Positions 52,351 through 62,038 of a stretch of DNA of 64,000 nucleotides are shown piece by piece. Numbering within the stretch: the first letter of the stretch is position 1; each line of letters starts with the position of its first letter. The notes under the pieces are model-generated. The model worked only from the letters and a program-made list of their open reading frames with translations. It searched no databases and was not told the origin of the DNA. This DNA comes from Ichthyenterobacterium magnum (lineage in GTDB: Bacteria > Bacteroidota > Bacteroidia > Flavobacteriales > Flavobacteriaceae), in assembly GCF_003610635.1 (NCBI RefSeq), contig NZ_RAQJ01000001.1, positions 744,474 to 808,473 on the forward strand, in the 5' to 3' direction. The position numbers and the translations under genes were made by a program.

Positions 52351-54264
52351 TTATTGATTCTGTGGACCTCCACTTATTATAATAAACTCTGATCTTCTGT
52401 TTAATTGGTGTTCGTCTTCTGTACAATTAGAACCACAATTAACTTTTAATTCATTTTCTCCTTTTCCTTCTCCGGTAATTCTTGCTTTATCAATACCTTT
52501 AGATATTACATAAGCAACTGTAGTTTTAGCTCTTCTATCAGACAACCTTTCGTTATAAGAAGCAGAACCTCTACTATCTGTATGTGATGTTGCGTTAATT
52601 ATTAAATCAGGATACTTTGTCATAATTTGAACCAATTTATCTAACTCAAAAGCTGCTTGTGCAGTAATGTTAGATTTATCAAAATCAAAATAAATAGGAT
52701 TTAACACTATACGATCTGCAACTATAATTTCTTCAATTGGATCTAGCGAAATACTTACAGCTAATTCTTCATCTTCAGTACCATTAACTGGTACTTTTCT
52801 ACTTTCGTAACCATCCATAAACACTTCAAGTTCTGTGTTTTTATTCGTTTCTATAATAAATTCAACAGTACCATCAGAGTCTGTTACTTTAGAAAGCACT
52901 TTATTTCCTTGATCATCATATAAATCTACCGTTGCAGCATTTACAGGGTTTCCGGTTTTACCATCGGTAACTGTAGCAGTAATTAAAACATCATATAAAG
53001 GCTGTAATTTTTTAATTGCGTAGATATCATCACTACCTAAACCACCATCTCTGTTTGATGATAAAAAACCTTCTTCTGTTTCTTCATTTATTTGAAATGC
53101 AAAATCATCTGCATTACTATTAATAGGAATCCCTATATTACGTATAGGAGCTATTTTTCCGTCGATTTCTTTTGTGTGGAATACATCTAAACCTCCTAGC
53201 CCTAAATGCCCATTAGAAGAAAAATATAACGTTCCGTTGCTGCTTATAAATGGGAACATTTCTTGACCTTCGGTATTTACTTTTTGCCCTAAGTTTTCTG
53301 GTTCTCCTAAAGTACCGTCGTCATTAATACTAGCTTTATAAATATCATACAAACCATAACCTCCAGGCATATTTGATGAGAAATATAATGTTTTACCATC
53401 TGCACTTACAGAAGGATTTTTAACAGAATAGTTATCACTATTCATAGCAAAACCTTCTATATTATCCCAACCTGAACCAGCTTTTGTAGCTTTAAACATG
53501 TGTAATTGGCTGTATCTAACTTTAGTGATTGAATCTTTTTCGTAAACTTTTTCGAAATAACTCTCTCTAGAAAAATACATGGTGTTACCATCTGGACTAA
53601 ACGCAACAACACCTTCATGATATTTTGTATTTATCTTATCACTTAAGAGTGTAGCAGCTTGGTAGCTTCCATCATCGTTTTTATTAAGTTCATAGATATC
53701 TAAAAACGGTTGCTCATTCCATCCATAATTTTTTCTATCAGCATTTCTTGCTGAAGTGATATAAAGCTTCCCATCTTTTAAAGTTCCACCAAAATCTGAA
53801 GACTTTGTATTAAACCCAAGATTTTGAACATTGAATTTTTTTCCTTTTTCTAAAATTTTAGGAAGATAATCTGGGTTTTTATTAAATGCTATTGCTCTAT
53901 CATCACTAGGACGCATAGAAGCAAACTTAGCCATTTGTGTATTAGAAGCTTCATACTTACCATTGGCTTTAAGCATTTGAGAATATTTATAAATCATCTC
54001 AGGGCTCTCAGATGTTTCTAAGGCTTTTGCATACCAACGTTCGGCTTCAACGGTATTAAATATGTTATAATATGATTCTGCTAATTGACCATAAACGTAA
54101 GCATCGCCTTTACCGTCTTCTATTAACTTAGCATAATCCTCGGCTGCTTCAACAAATTCAAATCTTGAAAAATGCTTATCAGCTCTTTTAGTGTCTTTAT
54201 TTTGAGCAATTAAGCTTAAACTACTCAAAATTGTAATTGTAAAAAGTATACTTATTTTTTTCAT
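52351..54264 (-). CDS. PorE-like OmpA family protein (TPR, propeller, CRD, OmpA)
   Basis: 637 residues. Signal peptide (about 1-20), TPR repeats (about 22-110), a WD40/PD40-type propeller (about 165-425, with YFSSNMPGGYGLYDIY and YFSSNGHLGLGGLDVFHTKEI repeats), a carboxypeptidase-regulatory domain (about 430-505) and a C-terminal OmpA peptidoglycan-binding domain (about 520-630, with YFDFDKSNIT, HTDSRGSASYNERLSDRRA and NRRSEF). This is the same domain order as Porphyromonas PorE, a periplasmic type IX component linking the machine to peptidoglycan. Here it is coupled to a SprF and a type B cargo, so it is probably a cargo-specific accessory. Confidence 0.92.
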   Translation of the reverse strand: MKKISILFTITILSSLSLIAQNKDTKRADKHFSRFEFVEAAEDYAKLIEDGKGDAYVYGQLAESYYNIFNTVEAERWYAKALETSESPEMIYKYSQMLKANGKYEASNTQMAKFASMRPSDDRAIAFNKNPDYLPKILEKGKKFNVQNLGFNTKSSDFGGTLKDGKLYITSARNADRKNYGWNEQPFLDIYELNKNDDGSYQAATLLSDKINTKYHEGVVAFSPDGNTMYFSRESYFEKVYEKDSITKVRYSQLHMFKATKAGSGWDNIEGFAMNSDNYSVKNPSVSADGKTLYFSSNMPGGYGLYDIYKASINDDGTLGEPENLGQKVNTEGQEMFPFISSNGTLYFSSNGHLGLGGLDVFHTKEIDGKIAPIRNIGIPINSNADDFAFQINEETEEGFLSSNRDGGLGSDDIYAIKKLQPLYDVLITATVTDGKTGNPVNAATVDLYDDQGNKVLSKVTDSDGTVEFIIETNKNTELEVFMDGYESRKVPVNGTEDEELAVSISLDPIEEIIVADRIVLNPIYFDFDKSNITAQAAFELDKLVQIMTKYPDLIINATSHTDSRGSASYNERLSDRRAKTTVAYVISKGIDKARITGEGKGENELKVNCGSNCTEDEHQLNRRSEFIIISGGPQNQ

Positions 54265-54283
54265 AATGTTTAACTTAATTGTT

Positions 54284-55192
54284 TTAGAAATATCTTGGTG
54301 AACGTGAAACTTTTTTCGGGAAATTTAAATCAAACAACAATAAAAATTCATGTGATGAAGGCGCATACTTTTTAATATCTGAAGTTACACTATCGTAAGC
54401 ATATCCAATTTTTACTGTTGGTGTAATATTAAAGTTTATCAAGCCCGAAAACGAATCGTCTAATCTATACGAAGCTCCAATTTCAAATTTTTCATAGAAC
54501 AATGCATTAAGGTTAACATCAAAAGATGTAGGCGCGCTAAATGCAGATTTAACCATAAAAGATGGTTTTAATTTTGTATTTGGAGATACCTGAAATACAT
54601 ATCCACCTGTTACAAAATAATGTGCTTCTTCAGACCCCAATTTATTTCCATTTGCATCTAAATGCACAGAGTTTAAAATATTAGGTACAGATACCGATAA
54701 ATAGTAATTATTACTATAGTAAAACACACCAGCACCAATATTAGGTGTTGTTGAATTTATATTTTGAAAAAATGGATCTGTTGGATCAATTAAATCTATA
54801 CTCTGACCACCAATTCCTATATCATGAAATGTTGCACCAGCTTTAAGACCGAAAGCCAAACGTTGGTCGCCTCCTAATTTTAAAGTATAAGAAAAATCTG
54901 CATACGCATTAGTTTCTTTTACGGGACCTACTTCATCTGCTATAACAGAAAGACCAATTCCTACTTTTTCTCCAACAGGAAGATGACCAAAAAATGTTCC
55001 CGTTTTAGGAGCACCTTCAATTCCTGTCCATTGTGTTCTATATAATAATCCAAATGATAAATTCTCTTTTGAGCCTGCATATGCTGGATTAATCACATTC
55101 ATATTATACATGTACTGCGTATATTGTGGATCTTGCTGCCCATACATTTGCGTTGCTACGAGCAATACAATAACGATATAAAGTTTTTTCAT
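54284..55192 (-). CDS. PorP/SprF family type IX secretion protein
   Basis: 302 residues. Signal peptide (about 1-18) then the hallmark QDPQYTQYMYNMNVINPAYAGSKENLSFGLLYRTQWTGIEGAPKTG of PorP/SprF proteins, with predicted beta strands to a C-terminal Phe (SRSPRYF). SprF-like outer-membrane proteins are required for secretion or surface attachment of the adjacent type B cargo in Flavobacterium. It lies 103 nt after the adhesin gene and 19 nt before the PorE-like gene. Confidence 0.95.
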   Translation of the reverse strand: MKKLYIVIVLLVATQMYGQQDPQYTQYMYNMNVINPAYAGSKENLSFGLLYRTQWTGIEGAPKTGTFFGHLPVGEKVGIGLSVIADEVGPVKETNAYADFSYTLKLGGDQRLAFGLKAGATFHDIGIGGQSIDLIDPTDPFFQNINSTTPNIGAGVFYYSNNYYLSVSVPNILNSVHLDANGNKLGSEEAHYFVTGGYVFQVSPNTKLKPSFMVKSAFSAPTSFDVNLNALFYEKFEIGASYRLDDSFSGLINFNITPTVKIGYAYDSVTSDIKKYAPSSHEFLLLFDLNFPKKVSRSPRYF

Positions 55193-55220
55193 CTGTTAGT
55201 TTTTTGTTTTTAGTTGTATT

Positions 55221-55280
55221 TTGAAACTTGTACAATAAACATTTCGTTTTTTATACAAATGTTTATTGTACGTGTTTCAA
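55221..55280 (-). other. 24-bp stem-loop between adhesin and sprF genes
   Basis: TTGAAACTTGTACAATAAAC (55221-55240) plus four bases pairs with 55257-55280 at 22 of 24 positions around a 12-nt loop. No T-run follows on the minus strand, so it is unlike a simple terminator. It may be an RNA-stability or attenuation element setting the ratio of adhesin to SprF. Confidence 0.6.
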
Positions 55281-55295
55281 TTTAGTTGGTTGTTG

Positions 55296-58200
55296 TTAGT
55301 TTAATCTTTGAATGTAAACCCATGCGCTTTTGCGTTTACCTTTTTCATATTCCATAGTATAGAAATACGTGCCAACAGGTAACTCTTCGCCATCATTGGT
55401 TTGTCCATGCCATTCGTTAGTATAATTAGTTTTTTCATAAACTAATATTCCATTTCTATTGAAGATTTCAAGTTTTTGAACATCATAACTACTTAAATCA
55501 AATGTATCATTTTGACCATCATTATTTGGTGATATCCCCTGAGGGATTACGCAAGACTCTAACTCTACTACAGGTCTTATTCCTGCAATGTCAGTACATC
55601 CAGTATCATTATATGTAACTTCAATTTCATAAGTTCCTTCTTCAAGAACTGGAAGTGTTAATCCGTTTTCTCCAGCAATTAAACTACTATCTCTATACCA
55701 AGCAATAGTAACATTATCTAGCGAAAAGTTGTCTGCAATAGCAGTAATAATAATTGGAACAGTTGCATTAGGACATACTTCATAATCAAAATTAACATCA
55801 AAACTTGCAATCGGTAATGGATTAACAATAAGATCAAAATCAATTACAGAGTAGCAGTCAAAAGCAGTACTATTTTCAACTCTTGTCCAAATAGTTTGAG
55901 AAGAACTACTGTACAATGTTGATGTGTCAATTGCATTTACATTAGCTTCTGCATCTGCTTCGCTAGTATGATACGTTACAGCAAAAATACTTGGGTCTTG
56001 AGTTCCTAATACATTAGCATCATGAGCAGCTAAATCAAAATCTGTAATACCATCTGCATCATCATCACATTCTTCTATATCTACGCTAATAGCTGTAGGT
56101 TGAGGGCCAGAAATAAATAATTCAAAATTTCTTATTGAGCTACAAAAAGCAGCATCAGCATCTGTAAACCTTACGTATATTGTTTGCGGATTAGAAGTGT
56201 TATTATAAGGTGATGTTATTGGGTTGATGTTTTGTGCAGCATCTCCTTGACTTTCATGGAATGTTATATTAAACATAGATGCATCTTGCCCATTAAGGAA
56301 ACTAAAATTTGCAATATGCCCAACCAAATCAAAGTTTTCTACCTCATCAGCAGAAATATCATCACAAGTTACTATTTGATCTATTGGGTCTATAGCAACT
56401 TCATCACCAAATGTAACAAGGATTTCATCCTCTGCTTGCGCATCACAAGTGCTGTCAAAAGCAATTACTTTATATGTACCTGAACCTAATCCTGTAGCTT
56501 CTGCTGTATATGTATCTGTTTCTTCTCCAGGAATTAAAACGTCATTTAAATACCACTCATATCTATCAGCAAATGGAGAAGCAGCATTTAAATCATATGT
56601 TGTAAAGCCACATAAGTCTAAATCTGAACCTAGCTCTACAGCAATTTCTCCTGTAACTGTTCCTGCACTTTGGTCTCCCAAATTAGTTTGAGTTACTTGA
56701 ATTATTCCTGGATTTGTATTAGCTATTGGATCAAAGGTGTAATTAGTTACTAAAAGTAAATAAAGTTCGCCTTCAACTGCATTTTGCAACGTTATTGATT
56801 CTGTTGCTGCTCCAGAATAACTACAATCTACTATATTACCAAAAGGGTAAAATGCTTGATTAGTTGTGTTATTAGGACATGTTGGACAATCAACTAATAA
56901 ATCTAAATTACAATAATGATTAGGGTCATTATCAGCAAGGGCAGGATCAAAAGGTCCCCAAAGCACATAATCTACATCTAAATCATCACCAATAGGCATG
57001 TCATTTTCATCAAACGCTGTGTTTTGAACAATTGTGATTAAAATTTCTCCTGAGCTTCCTATGTTAACAAGATTATACGTTGGGTTAGGAATTGTTCCTA
57101 AACAAGCAACATCTCTATCATCATCAACATTTACGGTATTTGGTGTATAAAGTATGTCACTATCTGTGCCTCCGCTACAATAATTAATTGCAAGGTCACA
57201 ATCAACATTTTGAGGTGCTTCATAAGGTGTTATACATAAATCAAATATAGTGTCTTCAGGATTACCGCCTCCAGAATATACTCTAATAAAATAGGTGTTA
57301 CCTATAACTAATTGAGGTGTTATGCTTGAGAGTTCATCTGTACAAGCAATCTCAACTAATGCATTACATGTTCCTTCATATACTGCATGATCAATATTAA
57401 ATGTATTACTTCCTGTAAGGTTAGCTAAAGCTATTAATTGGAATTCGCTTGTAGCTATAAATTGAAACCAAACATCATCGTCAGCATTTCCACCACATGA
57501 TGGTGCTGCTACTCCTGAATCTCCAGCTAATGCAAGAGAGCCACGTGTTCTTTGCGCACAAATAAAATCATCATTTACAACAGCCACTACAGCATCACAA
57601 GGGTCATCATTTATTGGAGGACATACTAAATTAAATATAGGACTTGTAAGTGTACAATCTGAATCTTGCAAGCTCGCCACAAACACTCGCACATCTTGTA
57701 GAGTTGGGAAAGGTCCAGCCTGATATGTACCAGGTGTTGTAACTTGAAGTGATGTTGCATCACTATCATTAGTAATCTCAAGTGTTGTTGCGTCTCCTAA
57801 ATCTGTAATATTAACATCTACAAATACTTGGTTATTATCACAATCGTCAACTTGAGTGTATGTAACTGTTGCTAGTGTACAATTAAGAATGCCTACATCT
57901 ACAGTAAAATCGAGTGTTACACCAAAGGCTCCATTATAACATGGGTTTGGTGTTTGTTGTCCACCATCTGCAGTTCCAATACGCATTCTGTGTAATCCAG
58001 GCGTAGCTGTTACTGGCATTAAAAAAGAAGCATCTAAAGTTGTTGGGTTATCTCCTAATGATTCTCCTTGGTATACTAATTCGCTTGCATCAAATATAAG
58101 GTTGTCATTAAAGTCTATCCATATATTAGTCCAATACGTAAATCCTGTTTCAAAAGTAATAGATAGGTTAGTTTGTATGCCAGGGAACACACTTACTGGT

Positions 58201-60782
58201 GTTGCAGTATGATCTTCATACATCACATCTCCAAAACTAGTGAAATCTGTAGCTACAACGGTTACACTTGCAACACCATTACCATCATTACTTGTAGGTT
58301 CTGAGATACAATAACCTGTATAGAAGCTAGAAGGTCCAGTCCAAATACTTAATCCGTCTGTACCACAATCTCCTTGAACATAAAATTCATAATCTGTATC
58401 AGCTGTTAATCCTGTAATTGTATGTGGGTTACTTACTCCCGTTTCTGTTGGTACTCCTGTTGGAGGTGTTCCAGCTACTACAACTTCTATATTCCATGTT
58501 GCAGCAGAACCAACTGGTGTCCAAGTAACATCTGCCGTTGTAGAGCTTACTCCGGTTGATACTAACATTGTTGGAGGGAAACACGTTGGCGCTTCATCAA
58601 ATGTAACATCATCAATTGCTATATCATCAGTAAAGTCTCCTGTTACAGTTTCAGAAAATATAAATCGTGCTTGAACATCTCCAGTAATCGTTAAAGGGCT
58701 CAAATCTATTATCTTAAGTTCCCAACCTGCAGTATTTGTATTGTAAGTCCCAACATTATTCCATGCTGCTCCATCCCAAACTTCTACATCTAGAGTAGCA
58801 TTGGCATCGCCTTCATTATCACTAATTTCATAAAAAGATAATGCAGGGTTTGTTAAACCAGACACATCTACAAATGGACTCACTAAAGTTGTTGGGCCAT
58901 CATCGCCTGAAGCATCAACCCAAGCAAAATAGTCATTAGTTGCAGTGGATCCTGTAATTGTACCATTATCTCCAATGTGGTTAAAACCTGGATCGTTATC
59001 AAAATTCCAATCTTCTCCACCATTCATGCTCCAACAAATTGGAATTACTCCTGCATTTTCAAAACCCTGAGTATAAGGTGCTACAAAAGTTACACATTCT
59101 GTAGTAAAGGCAAAAGGGCCTGTCCAACCACTAAGGTTTCCACCACAATCTGCTTGTACATAATATTCATAATCTGTAGCTGGTAATAATCCAGATTCAG
59201 TATATGGGTTTGAAACACCACTTGCTGTTGGTGTCCCTGTTGCAGGTGTACCAGCTGTTACAATTTCTACATTCCATAAAGTAACCGCTCCATCTTGAGA
59301 CCAACTTAAATCTGCTCCTGTTGATGTAAAATTGTTTGCCATCAAAAATGTTGGCGCAAAACATGAAGGTGCTTCATCAAAAGTAACATCGTCTATTGCT
59401 ATATCATCATAAAAATCTCCAGTTACCGTTTCTGAAAAAATAAATCTTGCTTGTATATCTCCAGTAATTGTTAAAGGGCTTAAATCTATTATTTTGAGCT
59501 CCCAACCAACTGTATTAGTGTTATAAGTACCAACATTATTCCAAGCTGCTCCATCCCAAACTTCTACATCTAAAGTAGAGTTTGCATTACCTTCATTATC
59601 ACTAATCTCGTAAAAAGACAGTGCTGGTGTTGTTAATCCTGACACATCTACTAAAGGAGTTGTTAGGGTTGTTGGGCCATCGTTTCCAGAAGCATCAACC
59701 CAAGCAAAAAAGTCGTTTGTTGCTGTTGTTCCTGTAATTGTTCCATTATTTCCTATATGCTCAAATGCTGGATCGTTATCAAAATTCCAGTCTTCACCTC
59801 CACTCATGCTCCAACAAATTGGAATAGCTCCGGCATTTTCAAACCCTTCACTATATGGTGCTGTAAATGTCACACATTCAGTTAAAAAATTAACTGGCCC
59901 AATCCATGGGCTAAATTCACCACCACAATCGGATCGCACATAAACCTCGTAAGCTGTTGCAGGGTTTAAAGTCATGGCAACATAAGGTGCGTTTGAATCT
60001 GTTGAATCTCCAGATCCAGCAGGTTGTCCTGTTCCAGCAGTTTGAACAGCTACTTCCCAATCTGTTTCTCCACCACCTGGTGTCCATGATATATTTGCTG
60101 TTGTTGCTGTAGCACTGTCTACCACTAATCCATTTGGTTCAGGGCAAGTAACTTCAAATATATTAACCAAATCAAAAGCAACTCCATCTGAAGTAACTGT
60201 AGTATCTGAGCCAAAGGCAACTCTTATAAACACACTAGATTCTCCAGCGAGTCCTACAAGTGCATGACGCGCTACGACCCATCCTTGAGAACCATTATTA
60301 GCTACCTCTCCAGACCATCCTTCTAGTTGACCTCCAGGACTCCCATCAATATCCACATTATTAAACCAATTATTAGGATCACCTACAGCGCCTATATTTT
60401 GCCAAGATGCTCCATTATCAATTGACGACTGAATCACTGTTCCGTCCCAACCGTTTTCAGAATTCCACCAAATACTAAACTCAATAGATGGCGCTGCTAA
60501 AGCTGAAAAATCAAATTCAGGACTTGTAACAGTTGATGCCTCACTACTATTATATGTTCCTGTTAAATTCGTAGCCCAAGCATTAGCTCCGGAAGCTGCA
60601 CTATTGATAACAGCTCCAGCTGGAGCTCCAAGAGCCCATGTTCCTGCTGTAGTATTGTCGGCAACCCAGCCGCCATCACCAGCTTCAAAATCTTCAACAT
60701 AAGGATATGTTGTGATTTGGGCATTAGCTTGCCAACTCAATAAGATAGTAAACAGAGCTAAAAAGAGAGTAATTTTCTTCAT
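55296..60782 (-). CDS. Large type IX-secreted multidomain surface protein (type B CTD)
   Basis: 1828 residues. Signal peptide (about 1-21), an N-terminal MAM/choice-of-anchor sandwich (about 30-210), a fibronectin III-like domain (about 215-300), two near-identical 260-residue units each of a sandwich plus Fn3-like domain (about 302-561 and 562-821), a GEVED-type domain (about 825-965), further sandwich domains with paired Cys, two small repeats beginning with CDD/CDDDADG (about 1505-1690), and the type B C-terminal sorting domain (CVIPQGISPNNDGQNDTF and KLEIFNRNGILVYE, last ~90 residues). It is exported through the outer membrane and probably displayed as an adhesin or gliding-associated protein. 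It is followed by its SprF and a PorE-like protein. Confidence 0.93.
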   Translation of the reverse strand: MKKITLFLALFTILLSWQANAQITTYPYVEDFEAGDGGWVADNTTAGTWALGAPAGAVINSAASGANAWATNLTGTYNSSEASTVTSPEFDFSALAAPSIEFSIWWNSENGWDGTVIQSSIDNGASWQNIGAVGDPNNWFNNVDIDGSPGGQLEGWSGEVANNGSQGWVVARHALVGLAGESSVFIRVAFGSDTTVTSDGVAFDLVNIFEVTCPEPNGLVVDSATATTANISWTPGGGETDWEVAVQTAGTGQPAGSGDSTDSNAPYVAMTLNPATAYEVYVRSDCGGEFSPWIGPVNFLTECVTFTAPYSEGFENAGAIPICWSMSGGEDWNFDNDPAFEHIGNNGTITGTTATNDFFAWVDASGNDGPTTLTTPLVDVSGLTTPALSFYEISDNEGNANSTLDVEVWDGAAWNNVGTYNTNTVGWELKIIDLSPLTITGDIQARFIFSETVTGDFYDDIAIDDVTFDEAPSCFAPTFLMANNFTSTGADLSWSQDGAVTLWNVEIVTAGTPATGTPTASGVSNPYTESGLLPATDYEYYVQADCGGNLSGWTGPFAFTTECVTFVAPYTQGFENAGVIPICWSMNGGEDWNFDNDPGFNHIGDNGTITGSTATNDYFAWVDASGDDGPTTLVSPFVDVSGLTNPALSFYEISDNEGDANATLDVEVWDGAAWNNVGTYNTNTAGWELKIIDLSPLTITGDVQARFIFSETVTGDFTDDIAIDDVTFDEAPTCFPPTMLVSTGVSSTTADVTWTPVGSAATWNIEVVVAGTPPTGVPTETGVSNPHTITGLTADTDYEFYVQGDCGTDGLSIWTGPSSFYTGYCISEPTSNDGNGVASVTVVATDFTSFGDVMYEDHTATPVSVFPGIQTNLSITFETGFTYWTNIWIDFNDNLIFDASELVYQGESLGDNPTTLDASFLMPVTATPGLHRMRIGTADGGQQTPNPCYNGAFGVTLDFTVDVGILNCTLATVTYTQVDDCDNNQVFVDVNITDLGDATTLEITNDSDATSLQVTTPGTYQAGPFPTLQDVRVFVASLQDSDCTLTSPIFNLVCPPINDDPCDAVVAVVNDDFICAQRTRGSLALAGDSGVAAPSCGGNADDDVWFQFIATSEFQLIALANLTGSNTFNIDHAVYEGTCNALVEIACTDELSSITPQLVIGNTYFIRVYSGGGNPEDTIFDLCITPYEAPQNVDCDLAINYCSGGTDSDILYTPNTVNVDDDRDVACLGTIPNPTYNLVNIGSSGEILITIVQNTAFDENDMPIGDDLDVDYVLWGPFDPALADNDPNHYCNLDLLVDCPTCPNNTTNQAFYPFGNIVDCSYSGAATESITLQNAVEGELYLLLVTNYTFDPIANTNPGIIQVTQTNLGDQSAGTVTGEIAVELGSDLDLCGFTTYDLNAASPFADRYEWYLNDVLIPGEETDTYTAEATGLGSGTYKVIAFDSTCDAQAEDEILVTFGDEVAIDPIDQIVTCDDISADEVENFDLVGHIANFSFLNGQDASMFNITFHESQGDAAQNINPITSPYNNTSNPQTIYVRFTDADAAFCSSIRNFELFISGPQPTAISVDIEECDDDADGITDFDLAAHDANVLGTQDPSIFAVTYHTSEADAEANVNAIDTSTLYSSSSQTIWTRVENSTAFDCYSVIDFDLIVNPLPIASFDVNFDYEVCPNATVPIIITAIADNFSLDNVTIAWYRDSSLIAGENGLTLPVLEEGTYEIEVTYNDTGCTDIAGIRPVVELESCVIPQGISPNNDGQNDTFDLSSYDVQKLEIFNRNGILVYEKTNYTNEWHGQTNDGEELPVGTYFYTMEYEKGKRKSAWVYIQRLN
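58321..59880 (-). repeat. Tandem duplication, two 780-bp units in the adhesin gene
   Basis: Units 58321-59100 and 59101-59880 are offset by exactly 780 bp (260 codons) and align without gaps where I checked; blocks such as CCATCCCAAACTTCTACATC occur in both. Protein-level identity in the sandwich part is very high, lower in the Fn3-like part. Recombination between the units could change adhesin length. Confidence 0.85.
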
Positions 60783-60926
60783 TTTGTGTTGATTATTATT
60801 AGTTGTTATTTTTATTCACTGATATTAAACACATTATTATAATTGTATACTTAAAAGAAGAAAATTCTATAAACTAAACATTATAAATACGTGCTGAATA
60901 AGTATCCGAAGATAAAAAAAATGATA

Positions 60927-60943
60927 GTTAACAAAGCGTTAAC
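60927..60943. promoter_or_regulatory. Palindromic site in the adhesin upstream region
   Basis: GTTAAC-AAAGC-GTTAAC: two GTTAAC palindromes form an inverted repeat 145 nt before the adhesin ATG, inside a 228-bp gap. No TAnnTTTG box is seen in this gap. It may be an operator; evidence is weak. Confidence 0.25.
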
Positions 60944-61010
60944 ATTGTTATAATAGATAAAAGACGTTTATCATCGACGAAAGGAATTGCGGCTTAAAAA
61001 AGTAAGCTGT

Positions 61011-61967
61011 TTATTTTCTTATTTTAATAAAAACGGGGAAGTGATCGCTATAACCTCCTTTGTATTTTTTGCCTACATAAGTACGATATGGTTGTCCTTT
61101 ATATTTTCCTTCGTGTTGCGTTAAAAATTTCTCATTAAAAATGTTTGCTTCATCAAACTTAAAACGCCCTTTTTTTGTTTCAAAAAAATTGACAGAAAAT
61201 AAAATTTGATCAAAAAGATTCCACCTAAAATTATGGCTTTGGCTTCCTTTTTCATAAGACCATAAGGTTTCCATTGGGTTAAAAAGATTACCTATTTTTA
61301 CAAGTTGCTTTACACTAGTATTATTGGGGTTATCGTTAAAGTCTCCCATAACAATAATTTTAGGATTAACTTCATTTTGCTTTAAGTTTTCGATTATTTC
61401 TAAAAGCTTGTTAGAGGCTGCTATTCTCTTATAGGCTGTTTCTTTTTCGCCGTCTCTTCGTGATGACCAATGATTTACAAGTAAATGTGTTTTTTCATCT
61501 TCAAGCATTCCTGAAACCAATAGAATATCTCTAGTAAAGTCTTGCTCTCCTTTTTCATCTTCTAAATACACAGAAAATATTTTAGAACTTTCAACCACAA
61601 AATTGTCCTTATTATATAGTAACGCAACATCAATACCTCGTTCGTCTTTCGAGTCATAATGAACAAAACCATAGTTATATGGTTCTAAATCTTTGCTCTT
61701 AATTAAATCTTCAATTACATCTTTGCCTTCTACCTCAGCCAGTCCAACAATTGTTGGTGCTTTATTTGAATCTTCAAAACCAATTTTAGAAATAACCGAG
61801 CCTAACTTATAAACCTTTCTTTCATAACGTTTTTTTGTCCATCGTTTTTCTGAACTTGGTAAAAAGTCATTATCATGAGTTGACGCATCATCAACTATAT
61901 TAAATAGATTCTCTACATTATAAAAAGCAACTGTATGTATGTTATTGATTGTTTCTAAATTCTCCAT
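61011..61967 (-). CDS. EEP family endonuclease/phosphatase, cytoplasmic paralogue
   Basis: 318 residues. Same motif series as the exported EEP protein at 45959-47023: FYNVENLFN (about 15), GLAEVEGKDVI (about 76), HLLVNHWSSRRDGEKETAYKR (about 163), VMGDFNDNPNNTS (about 207) and YSDHFPVFI at the C-terminus. There is no signal peptide; translation starts MENLETINN. A TAAATTTG -7 box (61972-61979) ends only 4 nt before the ATG, so the transcript would be nearly leaderless. Divergent from hflX. Substrate unknown. Confidence 0.92.
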   Translation of the reverse strand: MENLETINNIHTVAFYNVENLFNIVDDASTHDNDFLPSSEKRWTKKRYERKVYKLGSVISKIGFEDSNKAPTIVGLAEVEGKDVIEDLIKSKDLEPYNYGFVHYDSKDERGIDVALLYNKDNFVVESSKIFSVYLEDEKGEQDFTRDILLVSGMLEDEKTHLLVNHWSSRRDGEKETAYKRIAASNKLLEIIENLKQNEVNPKIIVMGDFNDNPNNTSVKQLVKIGNLFNPMETLWSYEKGSQSHNFRWNLFDQILFSVNFFETKKGRFKFDEANIFNEKFLTQHEGKYKGQPYRTYVGKKYKGGYSDHFPVFIKIRK

Positions 61968-62014
61968 TTCACAAATTTAAATTTTAAAATGTAATAGAGG
62001 TACTTGCATTTATG

Positions 62015-62022
62015 TAACTTTG
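62015..62022 (+). promoter_or_regulatory. Candidate -7 box for hflX
   Basis: TAACTTTG fits TAnnTTTG, 16 nt before the hflX ATG. Confidence 0.5.
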
Positions 62023-62038
62023 CACATTATTTTTATTT

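Noticed and set aside
56232-59186. Several short plus-strand frames inside the adhesin gene
   Set aside because: Antisense shadows of repeated domains; no start context or family signature.
58321-59880. CRISPR-like regular repetition
   Set aside because: The repeat unit is 780 bp, coding and in frame; no short repeats with unique spacers exist in the window.
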